Source: Desulfobacterium sp. (GTDB taxonomy: Bacteria; Desulfobacterota; Desulfobacteria; Desulfobacterales; Desulfobacteraceae). From it: a DNA stretch of 64,000 nt. Positions 1 to 9,269 of this stretch are shown piece after piece; the stretch's first letter is position 1, and each line of letters begins with the position of its first letter. Location of the stretch: contig JAEINR010000012.1 of NCBI GenBank assembly GCA_016342325.1, forward strand, positions 1 through 64,000. Direction: 5' to 3'. Under the pieces are notes generated by a model. That model saw nothing but the letters and a program-made list of their open reading frames with translations, was not told where the DNA came from and made no database searches. Made by a program: the position numbers and the translations under genes.

Positions 1-64
1 TTAAGTTCTCTAGCGCCGATGGTACTGCAGGGGCAGCCCTGTGGGAGAGTAGGACGCCGCCGGA
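1..64 (+). rRNA. rrf: 5S ribosomal RNA, 3' part (first of two tandem copies)
   Basis: The 3' portion of a 5S rRNA, cut by the window edge. It is almost identical to the last ~64 bases of the complete 5S gene at 152-267, including the GGTACTGCAG and GTGGGAGAGTA segments and the closing GCCGCCGGA arm. The rest of the rRNA operon must lie to the left. Confidence 0.9.
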
Positions 65-76
65 TTATTTTTTATA

Positions 77-121
77 AGGGGCATCCAGAATCAACACGTT
101 TTTGGGTGCCCCTGATTTTTT
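77..121 (+). terminator. Rho-independent terminator-like hairpin between the two 5S genes
   Basis: An inverted repeat (AGGGGCATCC at 77-86 with GGGTGCCCCT at 104-113) is followed by a T-rich tract at 115-121. It lies between the tandem 5S copies, so it may trim or partly terminate the transcript before the second copy. Confidence 0.6.
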
Positions 122-151
122 TAGATCTATATATATTGAAATTCTGCTTAA

Positions 152-267
152 TCCGGTGGCAATGGCAGAGAAGACACACCCGTCCCCATTTCGAACACGG
201 AAGTTAAGTTCTTGAGCGCTGATGGTACTGCAGGGGCAGCCCTGTGGGAGAGTAAGACGCCGCCGGA
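152..267 (+). rRNA. rrf: 5S ribosomal RNA (second tandem copy)
   Basis: A complete 5S rRNA of about 116 nt. The 5' end TCCGGTGGC pairs with the 3' end GCCGCCGGA. The conserved internal segments CCCATTTCGAACACGGAAGT and GGTACTGCAG are present. Its 3' half nearly duplicates bases 1-64, so this rRNA operon ends in two 5S genes. The ends are set from the terminal helix and could be off by a base or two. Confidence 0.95.
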
Positions 268-277
268 TTATTTTTAT

Positions 278-313
278 AGCCCTGGTCATCTTTTCGATGA
301 CCAGGGCTTTTTT
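278..313 (+). terminator. Rho-independent terminator of the rRNA operon
   Basis: A perfect 13-bp stem (AGCCCTGGTCATC with GATGACCAGGGCT) with a 5-nt loop is followed directly by a T run. It sits 10 bp after the second 5S and should end the rRNA transcript. The 240 bp that follow, up to the first CDS, show no further gene. Confidence 0.9.
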
Positions 314-556
314 GATTTTGGGGCCCTACCGTTAAAAACGTATCATTTTATGGGCTCCCCTTTTTCGGTCTTTTTTGATTTTTCGGGACGCGCTTGTTTC
401 CTTGGTCTTTCCTAGGGCTGGGCCGTATCCCATAAGCCTATCTTTTTTTTGGGTGTGTTCCCCTGTTTATATGGACATCCAGGAACATTGCCGTTAGTCT
501 ATAACAAATTTCTTATCACTTGATTTTGTTCATCGTCTTGCAGGAGTGTAAAAAAA

Positions 557-1819
557 ATGGGAAATGCGAACACCCGATCAGCTGCGACCCTTTGTATGGT
601 TTTGAAGGGGTATCCCAGGATATCCGAAACCTTTATTTCCAATGAAATACTGATACTTGAGTCCCTTGGATACAAGATTCATATCATCTCCATGCGCCAT
701 CCCCGGGAGCCCTTTACCCATGAAAGCGTAAAGGCGATCCAGGCCGATGTGGACTATCTTCCCTCAAGCATCATGCCCAATCTTCATATTCTTCTTTATC
801 ACAACCTGCTGCTGGCCCTGAAACGACCCAGACCCTATTTAAAGGCCATGAAAAAAGCGGTGGATCGGTGGTTGAGAACCCGACGATCGGCCACATTGAA
901 ACATCTTCTCCAGGCAGGGCTTCTGGTTCACAAATGTCTGCCGGGAAAGGGCATTGTTCATTTCCATGCCCATTTTGCCCATTCCCCCACTTCCGTGGCC
1001 CTGTTCTCAAGTATCTTGGCCGGGCTGCCCTATAGTTTCTTTGCCCATGCCAAGGACATTTACACCTCGGACGTACGCCAGCTTAAAGAAAAGATCGACA
1101 TGGCGCGCTTTGTTGCGACCTGTACCCGGTACAACCACCGGTATCTTTCCACCATCTCCGCCGGAACCACCACCCCTCTTTTTTGTGTCTACCATGGGAT
1201 CAACCTGGACTACTTTTCCCCGGATGAAAGCTGTCCGGCAGCGGTTCCTCCGTACAAAATTATCACCGTGGCCCGGATGGCCGAAAAAAAAGGCCTTGAT
1301 ACCGTATATCGCGCCCTGGCTATTCTTCGGGAAAGGGGCATGGAATTCAGGCACACCCTCATCGGCGAGGGGGATGACCGGGAAAAGGTCCAGGACCTGA
1401 TCAAGGAACTTGACCTTGGCGCCAGGACCCGTCTCTGCGGTACCTTGACCCATGAAGAGGTGATCTCCCACTACAAGGAATCGGATCTTTTTGTCCTGGG
1501 ATGCCAGATCGCAGATAACGGGGACAGGGATGGAATCCCCAATGTCATGGCCGAGAGCATGGCCATGAACCTTCCCGTGGTGGCCACGGATGTGTCCGGT
1601 ATTCCCGAGTTCCTTGAGGATGGTGTCACCGGACGCATGGTTCCTTCCAAGAACCCGGAAATGCTTGCCGATGCCATGGAGGCGTTGCTGACGGATGAAG
1701 CCCTTCGCAAGCGGGTGACAACGGCGGCCCGGAAAAGGGTTGAGCAGGATTTCGACAACAAGATACTGGTTCGGGAACTGGCAGGCAAATACAAGGCCAT
1801 GATACCGGAGATCGGCTAG
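557..1819 (+). CDS. GT4-family glycosyltransferase
   Basis: A 420-residue GT-B glycosyltransferase of the GT4 (RfaB/WcaL-like) type, which would transfer a sugar from a nucleotide-sugar onto a growing surface glycan at the cytoplasmic membrane. The N-terminal acceptor half carries the HFHAHFAH segment (about residues 134-141). The C-terminal half starts near ITVARMAEKKG and holds the catalytic E-x7-E region (GIPNVMAESMAMNLPVVATD, about residue 330). ATG is preceded by AGGAG, spaced 11 nt. It is first of six tightly packed + strand genes, and the next starts 9 bp downstream. Acceptor and sugar are unknown. Confidence 0.9.
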   Translation: MGNANTRSAATLCMVLKGYPRISETFISNEILILESLGYKIHIISMRHPREPFTHESVKAIQADVDYLPSSIMPNLHILLYHNLLLALKRPRPYLKAMKKAVDRWLRTRRSATLKHLLQAGLLVHKCLPGKGIVHFHAHFAHSPTSVALFSSILAGLPYSFFAHAKDIYTSDVRQLKEKIDMARFVATCTRYNHRYLSTISAGTTTPLFCVYHGINLDYFSPDESCPAAVPPYKIITVARMAEKKGLDTVYRALAILRERGMEFRHTLIGEGDDREKVQDLIKELDLGARTRLCGTLTHEEVISHYKESDLFVLGCQIADNGDRDGIPNVMAESMAMNLPVVATDVSGIPEFLEDGVTGRMVPSKNPEMLADAMEALLTDEALRKRVTTAARKRVEQDFDNKILVRELAGKYKAMIPEIG

Positions 1820-1828
1820 GGAGAAGGG

Positions 1829-2950
1829 ATGAAAATTGCCTTTTATGCCCCATTTAAACCCCTGGGCCATGGCACGCCTTCAGGAGATCTTGCCATTGCA
1901 GGCGGCATCGTGGATTTTCTCAAACACCGGGGCCATGGGATTGTGGTCCAGAGCCGCTTAAGGGCCCGGTGGATTACCCACCGGCCCTGGCTCTGGCCCA
2001 GGTTGATCCTGGATTTTGTGAGGTCGGTGAGAACCCTTGCCGTTGATCCGCCGGACCTTTGGTTAACCTATCACTCCTACTACAAAGCCCCGGACATTTT
2101 GGGCCCCTGGGTTTGTCGACTGCTGGGTATCAAGTATGTCATTTTCCAGGGCATTTACTCCACAAAGCGCCGGCGGCGACTCAAGACCCTGCCCGGATTT
2201 TTTTTAAACCGGGCCGCCCTGACCCGGGCTGACCATGTGATCACCAACAAGCTTGAGGATCTTGAGAACCTCAAACGGCTGATTCCCCAACGAAAACTCT
2301 CCCATATCCCTCCGGGAATTTATCCCAACGCGTTCCGGAAAAATGACCGGGAGGGAGCAGCTTTGCGGCGTCGGTGGGGCGCAAACGGCGTTCCCGTTAT
2401 TCTGTCGGCGGCCATGTTCAGGAATGATGTCAAGAGCCAGGGACTGGCATGGCTCATCCGATGCTGCGCAAAACTTGCCCTGGCAAATGTTGAATTCCTC
2501 CTTGTGATCGCGGGTAGCGGTCCCATGGAAAAAGAGCTCAAGGCCCTGGCCGAGGACTGTATCCCAGGTCGTTACCGGTTTGTGGGCAGGATAAAGCGAC
2601 GGGAGATGTATCGGTTCTACAGCGCAGGGGATCTGTTTGCATTTCCCGGCATCCGGGAGTCCCTGGGCATGGTTTACCTGGAGGCCCAATCCTGTGGCCT
2701 GCCCGTGGTCGCCTTTGATAACGGCGGCATTCCCGAAGTGGTGGACAATGGCGAGACCGGCCTGCTGGTGCCCATGTTCCAAGAAAACCCCTTTGTCAAC
2801 GCCGTGACACGTCTCATCCGGGACAAGGCCCTTCGATCCGGGATGGGTGATGGGGCCGCAGGCTACATCCGCAAGCACCATGACCTTGACCGCAACTATC
2901 TCCAGTTGGAGGCAATATTAAAAAAGGTGGCCCATAATGGTTTGCTTTAA
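1829..2950 (+). CDS. GT4-family glycosyltransferase
   Basis: A 373-residue GT-B enzyme. The N-terminus (FYAPFKPLGHGTPSGD) resembles the acceptor-domain start of GT4 enzymes. The C-terminal nucleotide-sugar domain contains the E-x7-E motif in GIRESLGMVYLEAQSCGLPV, followed by GGIPEVVDNGETGLLV. A GGGAGAAGGG ribosome-binding stretch precedes the ATG. The last 14 bp overlap the phosphatase gene, which implies translational coupling. The partners suggest assembly of an exported polysaccharide or lipid-linked glycan; the donor sugar cannot be read from the sequence. Confidence 0.9.
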   Translation: MKIAFYAPFKPLGHGTPSGDLAIAGGIVDFLKHRGHGIVVQSRLRARWITHRPWLWPRLILDFVRSVRTLAVDPPDLWLTYHSYYKAPDILGPWVCRLLGIKYVIFQGIYSTKRRRRLKTLPGFFLNRAALTRADHVITNKLEDLENLKRLIPQRKLSHIPPGIYPNAFRKNDREGAALRRRWGANGVPVILSAAMFRNDVKSQGLAWLIRCCAKLALANVEFLLVIAGSGPMEKELKALAEDCIPGRYRFVGRIKRREMYRFYSAGDLFAFPGIRESLGMVYLEAQSCGLPVVAFDNGGIPEVVDNGETGLLVPMFQENPFVNAVTRLIRDKALRSGMGDGAAGYIRKHHDLDRNYLQLEAILKKVAHNGLL

Positions 2951-3563
2951 TCTGATTCGCCATGGCAAAACCCAGTGGAACCTGGAGAAGCGCCTCCAGG
3001 GAGAAGCGGATATTCCCCTTGCACCCGAGGGGCGTCTCCAGGTGGCATCATGGTGCCCTGCCCTCGACCAGGTTCCCTTGGAACTTATCCTGTCAAGCCC
3101 CATGGTCCGGGCCAGGGCCACGGCAGAGATCCTTGGCCAACACCTTGGCCTTCCAGTGGAAATATCGGAACTGTTACGGGAACAGGCCTTTGGCCAGTGG
3201 CAGGGCCAACGCATTGACGATATTCGCCAGGCATCGCCCGGCATGGTGGAGTTTCAGGAGAGCCTGGGGTGGGATTTTTGTCCCCCTGGGGGAGAGCCGC
3301 GGCATGGGGTTCTTGCCCGGGCCCTTGCTGCCCTTGAAGCGGCTGCAAATCAGTATAAGGACCACCGGATCCTTGTGGTCACCCACAATGGTGTACTCCG
3401 ATCCCTTGCCTACCACGCTTTGGGCAGGGGATTTTTGCCCGGAGAGAAGCGGGTGATCCGGGATGGGCATCTCCACCGTTTTTCCTGGGACCACGGATTG
3501 GTCCTTTCCAAATTGAACGCAGTGAATTTGAACCCGGGTGACAGGCGACGGGTTAGTGCTTGA
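2937..3563 (+). CDS. Histidine phosphatase (phosphoglycerate mutase-like) family protein
   Basis: A 208-residue member of the histidine phosphatase superfamily. The signature LIRHGKTQWN at the N-terminus supplies the phospho-accepting His, and the second catalytic His is in VVTHNGVLR (about residue 145). The family dephosphorylates small phospho-metabolites (sugar phosphates, alpha-ribazole-P, phosphoglycerate). Within a glycosyltransferase operon a sugar-phosphate substrate is likely, but that is inferred from context only. It overlaps the preceding GT by 14 bp. A CobC-type alpha-ribazole phosphatase is the alternative, though no cobalamin synthesis gene is nearby. Confidence 0.85.
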   Translation: MVCFNLIRHGKTQWNLEKRLQGEADIPLAPEGRLQVASWCPALDQVPLELILSSPMVRARATAEILGQHLGLPVEISELLREQAFGQWQGQRIDDIRQASPGMVEFQESLGWDFCPPGGEPRHGVLARALAALEAAANQYKDHRILVVTHNGVLRSLAYHALGRGFLPGEKRVIRDGHLHRFSWDHGLVLSKLNAVNLNPGDRRRVSA

Positions 3564-3616
3564 ACGTGGTTGTGCCTGGAAAAACGCAACATTGTAAAAC
3601 TGAATCCGGAGGGCAA

Positions 3617-4789
3617 ATGAAAATCATCGTTTATTGCCAGCATGTACTGGGGGTGGGGCATTTTTTCCGAACCCTGGAGATCGTTAAGGCCCTTGATGCC
3701 CACGACGTCGTCCTGGTGACCGGTGGGGATTTCCTTCCGGCATCCCTTCCCAGCCATGTGCGCCAGGTCGCCCTGCCGGGGTTGATGATGGATGAACAGT
3801 TCAGCGGGTTGTACAGCGTTGATCCAGGACAACGGTTTGAAGATGTCAAACACGCCCGGCAACAGATCCTGGAGCAACTGTTTTTACAGGAGCGGCCCGA
3901 TCTCTTTCTGGTGGAACTCTATCCCTTTGGTCGAAAAGCCTTTCGGTTTGAACTGGACCCGGTCCTGGCCCTGATTGCCGGGGATGCCACCCTTGACTGC
4001 CGGGTAGTCTGCAGCCTAAGGGACATCCTGGTGGAAAAAAAGGATGGCGGGGCCTATGAAACCCGGGTGGTGGATACCTTGAACCAGTGGTTTGATGCCC
4101 TATTGATCCATTCCGATCCCCAATTGATCCGGCTGGAAACCACCTTCTCAAGGATCAATGCCATCCGGATACCCATGGTGTATACCGGTTTTGTTACGCC
4201 ATTACCGGATCCAGCAGCCGTGGAAAACGTGAGGTCGGCCTTGGGGATAGGGCCGGACCAATTCCTTGTGGTGGTCAGTGCGGGGGGAGGGAACGTTGGG
4301 GCGCCCCTGCTGGAGGCGGTCCTCCTGGCCCACGGGTTGCTCCAGGATCGTGATAAGGTGAGGATGATGGTTTTAACAGGGCCTTACATGGAAAAAGAAG
4401 CGGTTGACCGGCTTTTTTCTCTTGCAGGGGAGGGGGTGCGTATTGAATCTTTTTGGACGGATTTCATCTCCCTTGTGGCGGCTGCGGATCTATCCATCAG
4501 CATGGCCGGATATAATACCTGTATGAACCTCGTGGCCGCAGGGGTACCCGCCCTGGTGTGGCCCTTTGATCAGAACCGGGAACAACGCATGCGGGCTAAA
4601 ACCCTGGTTGATTTTGCCGACATCACCCTGCTTGAAGGGGAGGATTTGGTGCCAAAGCGCCTGGCCGGGATCATCCAAGAGCGCCTGGTGGCGGGTAAGA
4701 CGCCGATTTCCCAGGGGCTGGATCTTGGCGGTGCCCGGGCGGTCAGTCACTGGATAGAGACGGAGGGCAATCATGAACGCGATTTATGA
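3617..4789 (+). CDS. MurG/GT1-like glycosyltransferase
   Basis: A 390-residue GT-B protein. The N-terminus MKIIVYCQHVLGVGHFFRTLEI has the glycine-rich, G-x-GH-type loop of MurG/UDP-glucuronosyltransferase-like enzymes. The C-terminus (SMAGYNTCMNLVAAGVPALV, then WPFDQNREQ) is the typical donor-binding end. I chose ATG 3617, preceded by GGAGGG at a good distance, over an in-frame TTG at 3560 that overlaps the phosphatase. It overlaps the deacetylase gene by 17 bp. It probably acts in the same glycan pathway; donor and acceptor are unknown. Confidence 0.8.
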   Translation: MKIIVYCQHVLGVGHFFRTLEIVKALDAHDVVLVTGGDFLPASLPSHVRQVALPGLMMDEQFSGLYSVDPGQRFEDVKHARQQILEQLFLQERPDLFLVELYPFGRKAFRFELDPVLALIAGDATLDCRVVCSLRDILVEKKDGGAYETRVVDTLNQWFDALLIHSDPQLIRLETTFSRINAIRIPMVYTGFVTPLPDPAAVENVRSALGIGPDQFLVVVSAGGGNVGAPLLEAVLLAHGLLQDRDKVRMMVLTGPYMEKEAVDRLFSLAGEGVRIESFWTDFISLVAAADLSISMAGYNTCMNLVAAGVPALVWPFDQNREQRMRAKTLVDFADITLLEGEDLVPKRLAGIIQERLVAGKTPISQGLDLGGARAVSHWIETEGNHERDL

Positions 4790-5576
4790 TGGGTTCAACG
4801 ATCGGACACCGGATGCCATTGTCCAACGCCTTGGACAGACCCTGGCCCAGGGGCTGGAAAAACAAAACAAGCCCCGGTTTTTATTCAGGGCCGATGACAT
4901 CGGGGTGCCGGGCCATAATTTTACCCGGATGATGGAATTGTTCCTGGAATACCAGGTTCCCCTCTGCCTGGCTGTGGTGCCCACCTGGCTGACCCGGCAA
5001 CGGTGGGAGGCCCTGGCGCCCTTTGCCGACAAGGGGGGGGATCTCTTTTGCTGGCATCAGCACGGGTGGCGGCACATGAACTATGAAGTCCAGGGGAAAA
5101 AGCAGGAGTTTGGTCCTGGCCGGCCTGTGGGGGATATCCAAAACGATCTTGCCAAGGGCAAACAGCGGCTTTCGGCGGTCTTGAACCACCGGTTTGCGCC
5201 TTTTTTCACCCCGCCCTGGAACCGGTGCACCCGGGAAACCATGGCCGCCTTGGTCAACCTTGGGTTTGAAGGCATTTCCCGGAGCGCCGGAAGTCATCCC
5301 CTTCCGCCGGATCAACTCAAGGAGATGTCCGTCCATGTGGATCTCCACACCCGGAAGGATCGATCGCCGGATCTGGGGTGGCAGGCCCTGTTCAATGAGT
5401 TTGCCCAGGGCATGGAAAGCGGGGTGTGCGGTATCATGCTCCACCATATGCGCATGGATCAAGGGGCGTTTCTTTTTCTGGAGTCCCTTCTCCGGCAGGT
5501 CGCAGGTCAAACCAGGATAGAGGTGGCCACATTTTCAACCTTGGCTGGCAAAGGAGGTTTCAATGCAATCCCTTGA
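4773..5576 (+). CDS. Polysaccharide deacetylase (NodB-like) family protein
   Basis: A 267-residue protein with the features of the NodB/CE4-like fold. The metal-binding Asp pair is in FRADDIG (about residue 40), a His-rich second motif is WHQHGWRH (about residue 90), and an FTPPWNR motif lies near residue 146. The family removes N- or O-acetyl groups from glycans. No signal peptide is visible, so it would act in the cytoplasm on an intermediate. The ATG follows GGAGGG. Both ends overlap neighbouring genes (17 bp and 14 bp), so it is translationally coupled in the glycan operon. Confidence 0.8.
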   Translation: MNAIYDGFNDRTPDAIVQRLGQTLAQGLEKQNKPRFLFRADDIGVPGHNFTRMMELFLEYQVPLCLAVVPTWLTRQRWEALAPFADKGGDLFCWHQHGWRHMNYEVQGKKQEFGPGRPVGDIQNDLAKGKQRLSAVLNHRFAPFFTPPWNRCTRETMAALVNLGFEGISRSAGSHPLPPDQLKEMSVHVDLHTRKDRSPDLGWQALFNEFAQGMESGVCGIMLHHMRMDQGAFLFLESLLRQVAGQTRIEVATFSTLAGKGGFNAIP

Positions 5577-7005
5577 ACTGTTGGATGAGTTTATCGCCCT
5601 TGCTGATTCAGGTCGGCTTTTTCTATCCATGGACAAGGCCTGGAACAGTGATTTCAGACAGGGTCTGGGAAAAGCCGTTGGGGAGTTGCTTTTCCACCAG
5701 CGTGCTGAACTTGAGCGATCCAGGGGCATCGATTGGGTCTATGGTATCTTCAGGGATCGCTTGGCTTTGTTTGAAAAAATTGCCGGGGGTGACTCGGAAG
5801 ATGGGGCGGCCATGGAGGCCAAGCTGTTTCTCGCCATGCTGCCCTTTCCCGGGCAATGGTCATGGCTTGAACGACTGGCAGCCGAGTATGGATACCTGCC
5901 CGAGGTGGCGGCGTTTTTCCACCATGAACGCAGGGTCATCCGGAAAAAAATCGAAAAAAAGAGCTACAAGCGATTCCGGCTCAGGAATTTTTGCCAGATC
6001 CTCAAACCCCACGGGCTTCCCCGGGAAAAGGGGGTACTGAGAATCTTTTCCATTCCCTACTTTTTTCCCCTTGTACCGGAACTGCTTGAAACCATCGGCA
6101 GGCACTATGTGCTCTATGTCGAACCGGCGGCGGGCATTACCTTCCGTCACACCTGGATGCGGTATTTTTCCCATCTCAAGGACCCTGTCCTGTTCGGTCT
6201 TTCCTCAAGTGAAGACAGGGACTTTGTCCTTGGACAGCCCAACACGGCGGCCACCCACCTTGCCCATGGCGATTATCTTGATGCCCGGACCCAGGTGCCC
6301 CTCCACGGTGAGGTACGGTTTGATATTGTATTTAACAATACCTTTGACGAGCGGGATCGGAAACGCCATTCTTTGATGCTGGACCTCATGGACCACCCCG
6401 GTCTGCAAAATGTCCGGGTGCTTTTCATGGGACGGGGCACCCCTGACACTGTGGCGGACTTTAAATCGGAGATCGAGAAAAGGGGTCTTGGCACCAGGAC
6501 CACCGTACTTGCCAACCTGTTGCGAAGCCAGGTAGCCGAGCATCTGGCCCATTGCCGGATGGGGGTTCATCTTGCCCTTATGGAAAACGGGTGCCGCGCT
6601 GTGTATGAGTATTTCCGGTCTGATCTTCCCTGTGTCATGTCCACGGCCACGGCCGGCATGGATCCATCCATCATCACGCCTGAAACCGGTATCCTTGCAA
6701 CGGATGGGGATCTTCCAGGGGCCATCCGCCGGGTGTTGGACCGGGAGCGGGACTTCTTCCCCCGGCGCTGGTTCCTTGAAAAATCAGGATGCTTCAACGC
6801 CACGGAACAACTCAACGCACAATTGAAAACCCTGTTTCATTCCCAGGGGTATGACTGGCAGGAAGATATTGTTACCATGACCAGCAGTGGCGTGGGACGC
6901 TATGCCGACCCCCGGGACCTTGAGCGGTTTGCCCCGGATTTTGAACGACTGGCCGCCCTGTTTCGCAACATCCCCGATCTGCCGATACGCCTTGATGCCG
7001 GCTGA
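5563..7005 (+). CDS. Putative glycosyltransferase with extra N-terminal domain
   Basis: A 480-residue protein. The C-terminal third looks like a GT4 donor domain: the stretch ENGCRAVYEYFRSDLPCVMS (about residue 343) contains an E-x7-E pair, followed by a PETGIL segment. The first ~180 residues form a mainly helical region that I do not recognise. The start follows AAAGGAGG and overlaps the deacetylase by 14 bp. It is last in the glycan operon and is followed by a terminator hairpin. Glycosyltransferase activity is inferred from the motif and context. Confidence 0.65.
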   Translation: MQSLELLDEFIALADSGRLFLSMDKAWNSDFRQGLGKAVGELLFHQRAELERSRGIDWVYGIFRDRLALFEKIAGGDSEDGAAMEAKLFLAMLPFPGQWSWLERLAAEYGYLPEVAAFFHHERRVIRKKIEKKSYKRFRLRNFCQILKPHGLPREKGVLRIFSIPYFFPLVPELLETIGRHYVLYVEPAAGITFRHTWMRYFSHLKDPVLFGLSSSEDRDFVLGQPNTAATHLAHGDYLDARTQVPLHGEVRFDIVFNNTFDERDRKRHSLMLDLMDHPGLQNVRVLFMGRGTPDTVADFKSEIEKRGLGTRTTVLANLLRSQVAEHLAHCRMGVHLALMENGCRAVYEYFRSDLPCVMSTATAGMDPSIITPETGILATDGDLPGAIRRVLDRERDFFPRRWFLEKSGCFNATEQLNAQLKTLFHSQGYDWQEDIVTMTSSGVGRYADPRDLERFAPDFERLAALFRNIPDLPIRLDAG

Positions 7006-7060
7006 CAGGGGACGGGCTTTGTCGTGCCCCTTGTCCCCTGTTTCTTCTCGTCTCTTTTTT
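7005..7060 (+). terminator. Terminator of the glycan operon
   Basis: ACAGGGGAC (7005-7013) pairs with GTCCCCTGT (7033-7041), with additional GGGC/GCCC pairing inside. A pyrimidine/T-rich tract follows. It lies between the stop codons of convergent genes and may serve both strands. Confidence 0.7.
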
Positions 7061-7070
7061 TCTTCTGCTG

Positions 7071-9188
7071 TTACGCCGTTGCAGCGGCGGGTCTCCTGTT
7101 TACCGGAACCGTGGGAAAGAGCCGCATCTCGGTGTGGGGCAGGAACTGGGCCTTGATGAACTCGTCCATGAACCGTGGGGAGGAGGAAAAATCCACATAG
7201 GTCATGGCATTGGATATGGTCAGGGCCTCTTCCCTGAAATCCCGTGACAAGAGCGCCATGTACGCCCCTGCAATGGAGGAGTTGCCCATGTATCGGAACT
7301 TTGACCGGTCCATGTCCGGCAGCAGCCCCATGATGATCGCTTTTTCGATGTCCAGGTGCTGGCCAAACCCGCCGGTGATGATCATCTGCTCCACCATGGA
7401 GAAATCCATGTCGACCTCCTCCAACAGGGCGGTGAAGCCTGCGTAGATGGCGGCCTTGGACAGGACCAGGCTCTTGATGTCGGACTCGGTGAAGATGATC
7501 TCCTCCCCTGTGGCAAGGGTGTGGGCCTGGTCGATGATAAAGGCGGGTTCGTCGTTGAACCGGGTCATGCGGTCATGGGAGGGGGCAAGCAGGAACTTGC
7601 CGTCCTGGCCGATCACGCCCTTGAGCAGCATCTCGGAGATGAGGTCGATCATGCCGGAGCCGCAGATGCCCCGGGCCGGCTTGTTGCCCACGGTTTCATA
7701 GTGGGGCTCAAAGGTGTCCGGATCAAGGGTAAGCTTTTCGATGGCACCTTCTTCGGCCCGCATGCCCCAGCGGATTCCGCCCCCCTCAAAGGCCGGGCCT
7801 GCGGAACAGGCGGCTGTCATGAGGAACTCCTTATTGCCAAGGACGATCTCTCCGTTGGTGCCGACATCAATGAACAAGGTCAAGGCCTCGGCCATGTGGA
7901 ATCCGGTGTAGAGCACCCCTGATACGACATCGCCGCCCACATAACTGGCCGGTCCGGGCATGATGAAGACTCCGGCGTGGGGGGCGGCCCTGAGGCCCAG
8001 CTCCCGGGCCTTGAGGATGGGGAATTCCGATACCGTGGGGATGTAGGGCTCCCTGCGGATGTATTTTGATTCCAGGCCCAACAGGAGGTGGGTCATGGTG
8101 GTGTTGCCCGCGATCACGATGTTGTCGATGGCTTTGTGGTCGTCCGCAAGGCGGGAAAGGGCCCGCTGGGTGAGGTCGTTGATGGTGGAAAGGGCCATGC
8201 CCTTGAGTTTTCTCACCCCGTCCTTTTCCGCGCAGACCATGCGGTTGATCACGTCGTCGCCGCAGGCCGCCTGGCGGTTGTGCCCCGATGCCGCCGAGAG
8301 CACGGCCCCTGTTTCCATCTCCACGAGGTAGACCACGATGGAGGTGGTCCCAAGGTCCACGGCAAGGCCCAGGCTTCGTTTTTTGCTGTGTTCGGGAATC
8401 ACCTTGACGATCTCGCTTGCGCACTTCTTCCTCAGCACGGACACGGAGATCTTCCAGTCATCCTCCCTCGAGGCTTCGGTGATTTCCCGCATCACCCTCA
8501 GGTTGGTGCTCAGCCGTGTGGTGTCAATCCCCTGGTGCTTCAGGCCCAGGGTCATCCTGTCAAGGTCGCTCATGGAATCATCCAGGGTGGGGGGGGCCAG
8601 GTGGAGGGAGGTGGATTTCACCATGGGGACGATGGCGTCCACGAGGCCCGTGAGTTTTTCCGTGGCCTCCTTGCCCATTCCCTCGGCCCTGAGCTTCTTC
8701 TCCAGGGTCTCTTCCGGGATTCTCACCTGCACATCCCCCAACACCCGGGTCTGGCAGGCCAGCAGATAGCCCCGCTCTTTTTCCCGGTCGCTCAGCAGGG
8801 TGGTTTTTTCGCTGTCAACGTTTCCGGTTTCAAGGATCAGCCGGCATTTGCCGCAGGATCCCTTGCCGTTGCAGGAGGCGTTGATGTAAATTTCGGCTTT
8901 TTCGGCTGCTTCAAGCAGGGAGGTGCCCAGGGGAACATCCACCCTGGCCTCCCCGGGATTGAACGCCACGGTGCACGTCTCACTTTCTTTCTCCTCCCTT
9001 GCCGGAGCCACCTCCTTTTCCTCGGCGTCAAACCCTTTTTTCGACATAAAGTGAATGGGGCAGGAGGTTCTGAACTTGCAGTAGATATCGGGATCCTTGC
9101 ACTCAAGGCAGCGGTCGCATTGATATAGGTTGTGTTTCATGCACTTGTAGGGGGTTTCCTGGTCGGGGTGGTTGACGCATTTGCCCAT
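7071..9188 (-). CDS. ASKHA-domain (DUF4445) 2Fe-2S protein, corrinoid-protein reductive activator type
   Basis: A 705-residue protein related to RACo/RamA-type activators, which reduce inactive Co(II) corrinoid proteins at the expense of ATP. Residues 1-45 carry eight Cys in a zinc- or cluster-like arrangement (C4, C16, C24, C27, C30, C37, C43 and neighbours). A plant-type 2Fe-2S domain follows, with C106, C112, C115 and C145. The rest is the ASKHA ATPase-like DUF4445 region, with the phosphate-binding loop in AVDLGTTSIVVYLVE and IDVGTNGEIVLG. The ATG at 9188 is preceded by AAAGGAGAG, so I rejected an in-frame start 54 bp upstream. No methyltransferase or corrinoid gene is nearby, so its client is unknown. 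It is divergent from a two-component operon. Confidence 0.88.
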   Translation of the reverse strand: MGKCVNHPDQETPYKCMKHNLYQCDRCLECKDPDIYCKFRTSCPIHFMSKKGFDAEEKEVAPAREEKESETCTVAFNPGEARVDVPLGTSLLEAAEKAEIYINASCNGKGSCGKCRLILETGNVDSEKTTLLSDREKERGYLLACQTRVLGDVQVRIPEETLEKKLRAEGMGKEATEKLTGLVDAIVPMVKSTSLHLAPPTLDDSMSDLDRMTLGLKHQGIDTTRLSTNLRVMREITEASREDDWKISVSVLRKKCASEIVKVIPEHSKKRSLGLAVDLGTTSIVVYLVEMETGAVLSAASGHNRQAACGDDVINRMVCAEKDGVRKLKGMALSTINDLTQRALSRLADDHKAIDNIVIAGNTTMTHLLLGLESKYIRREPYIPTVSEFPILKARELGLRAAPHAGVFIMPGPASYVGGDVVSGVLYTGFHMAEALTLFIDVGTNGEIVLGNKEFLMTAACSAGPAFEGGGIRWGMRAEEGAIEKLTLDPDTFEPHYETVGNKPARGICGSGMIDLISEMLLKGVIGQDGKFLLAPSHDRMTRFNDEPAFIIDQAHTLATGEEIIFTESDIKSLVLSKAAIYAGFTALLEEVDMDFSMVEQMIITGGFGQHLDIEKAIIMGLLPDMDRSKFRYMGNSSIAGAYMALLSRDFREEALTISNAMTYVDFSSSPRFMDEFIKAQFLPHTEMRLFPTVPVNRRPAAATA

Positions 9189-9269
9189 GGTCTCTCCTTT
9201 GGTTCTGGTCACTGTTGTGCCGGGCAGCGATATCGGCAACATTTGTGCCGCCCTTTCCGTGGCTGGGGC

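Noticed and set aside
8088-9128. 346-codon ORF on the + strand opposite the ASKHA gene
   Set aside because: Same type of antisense shadow; the minus-strand protein has clear domains throughout.
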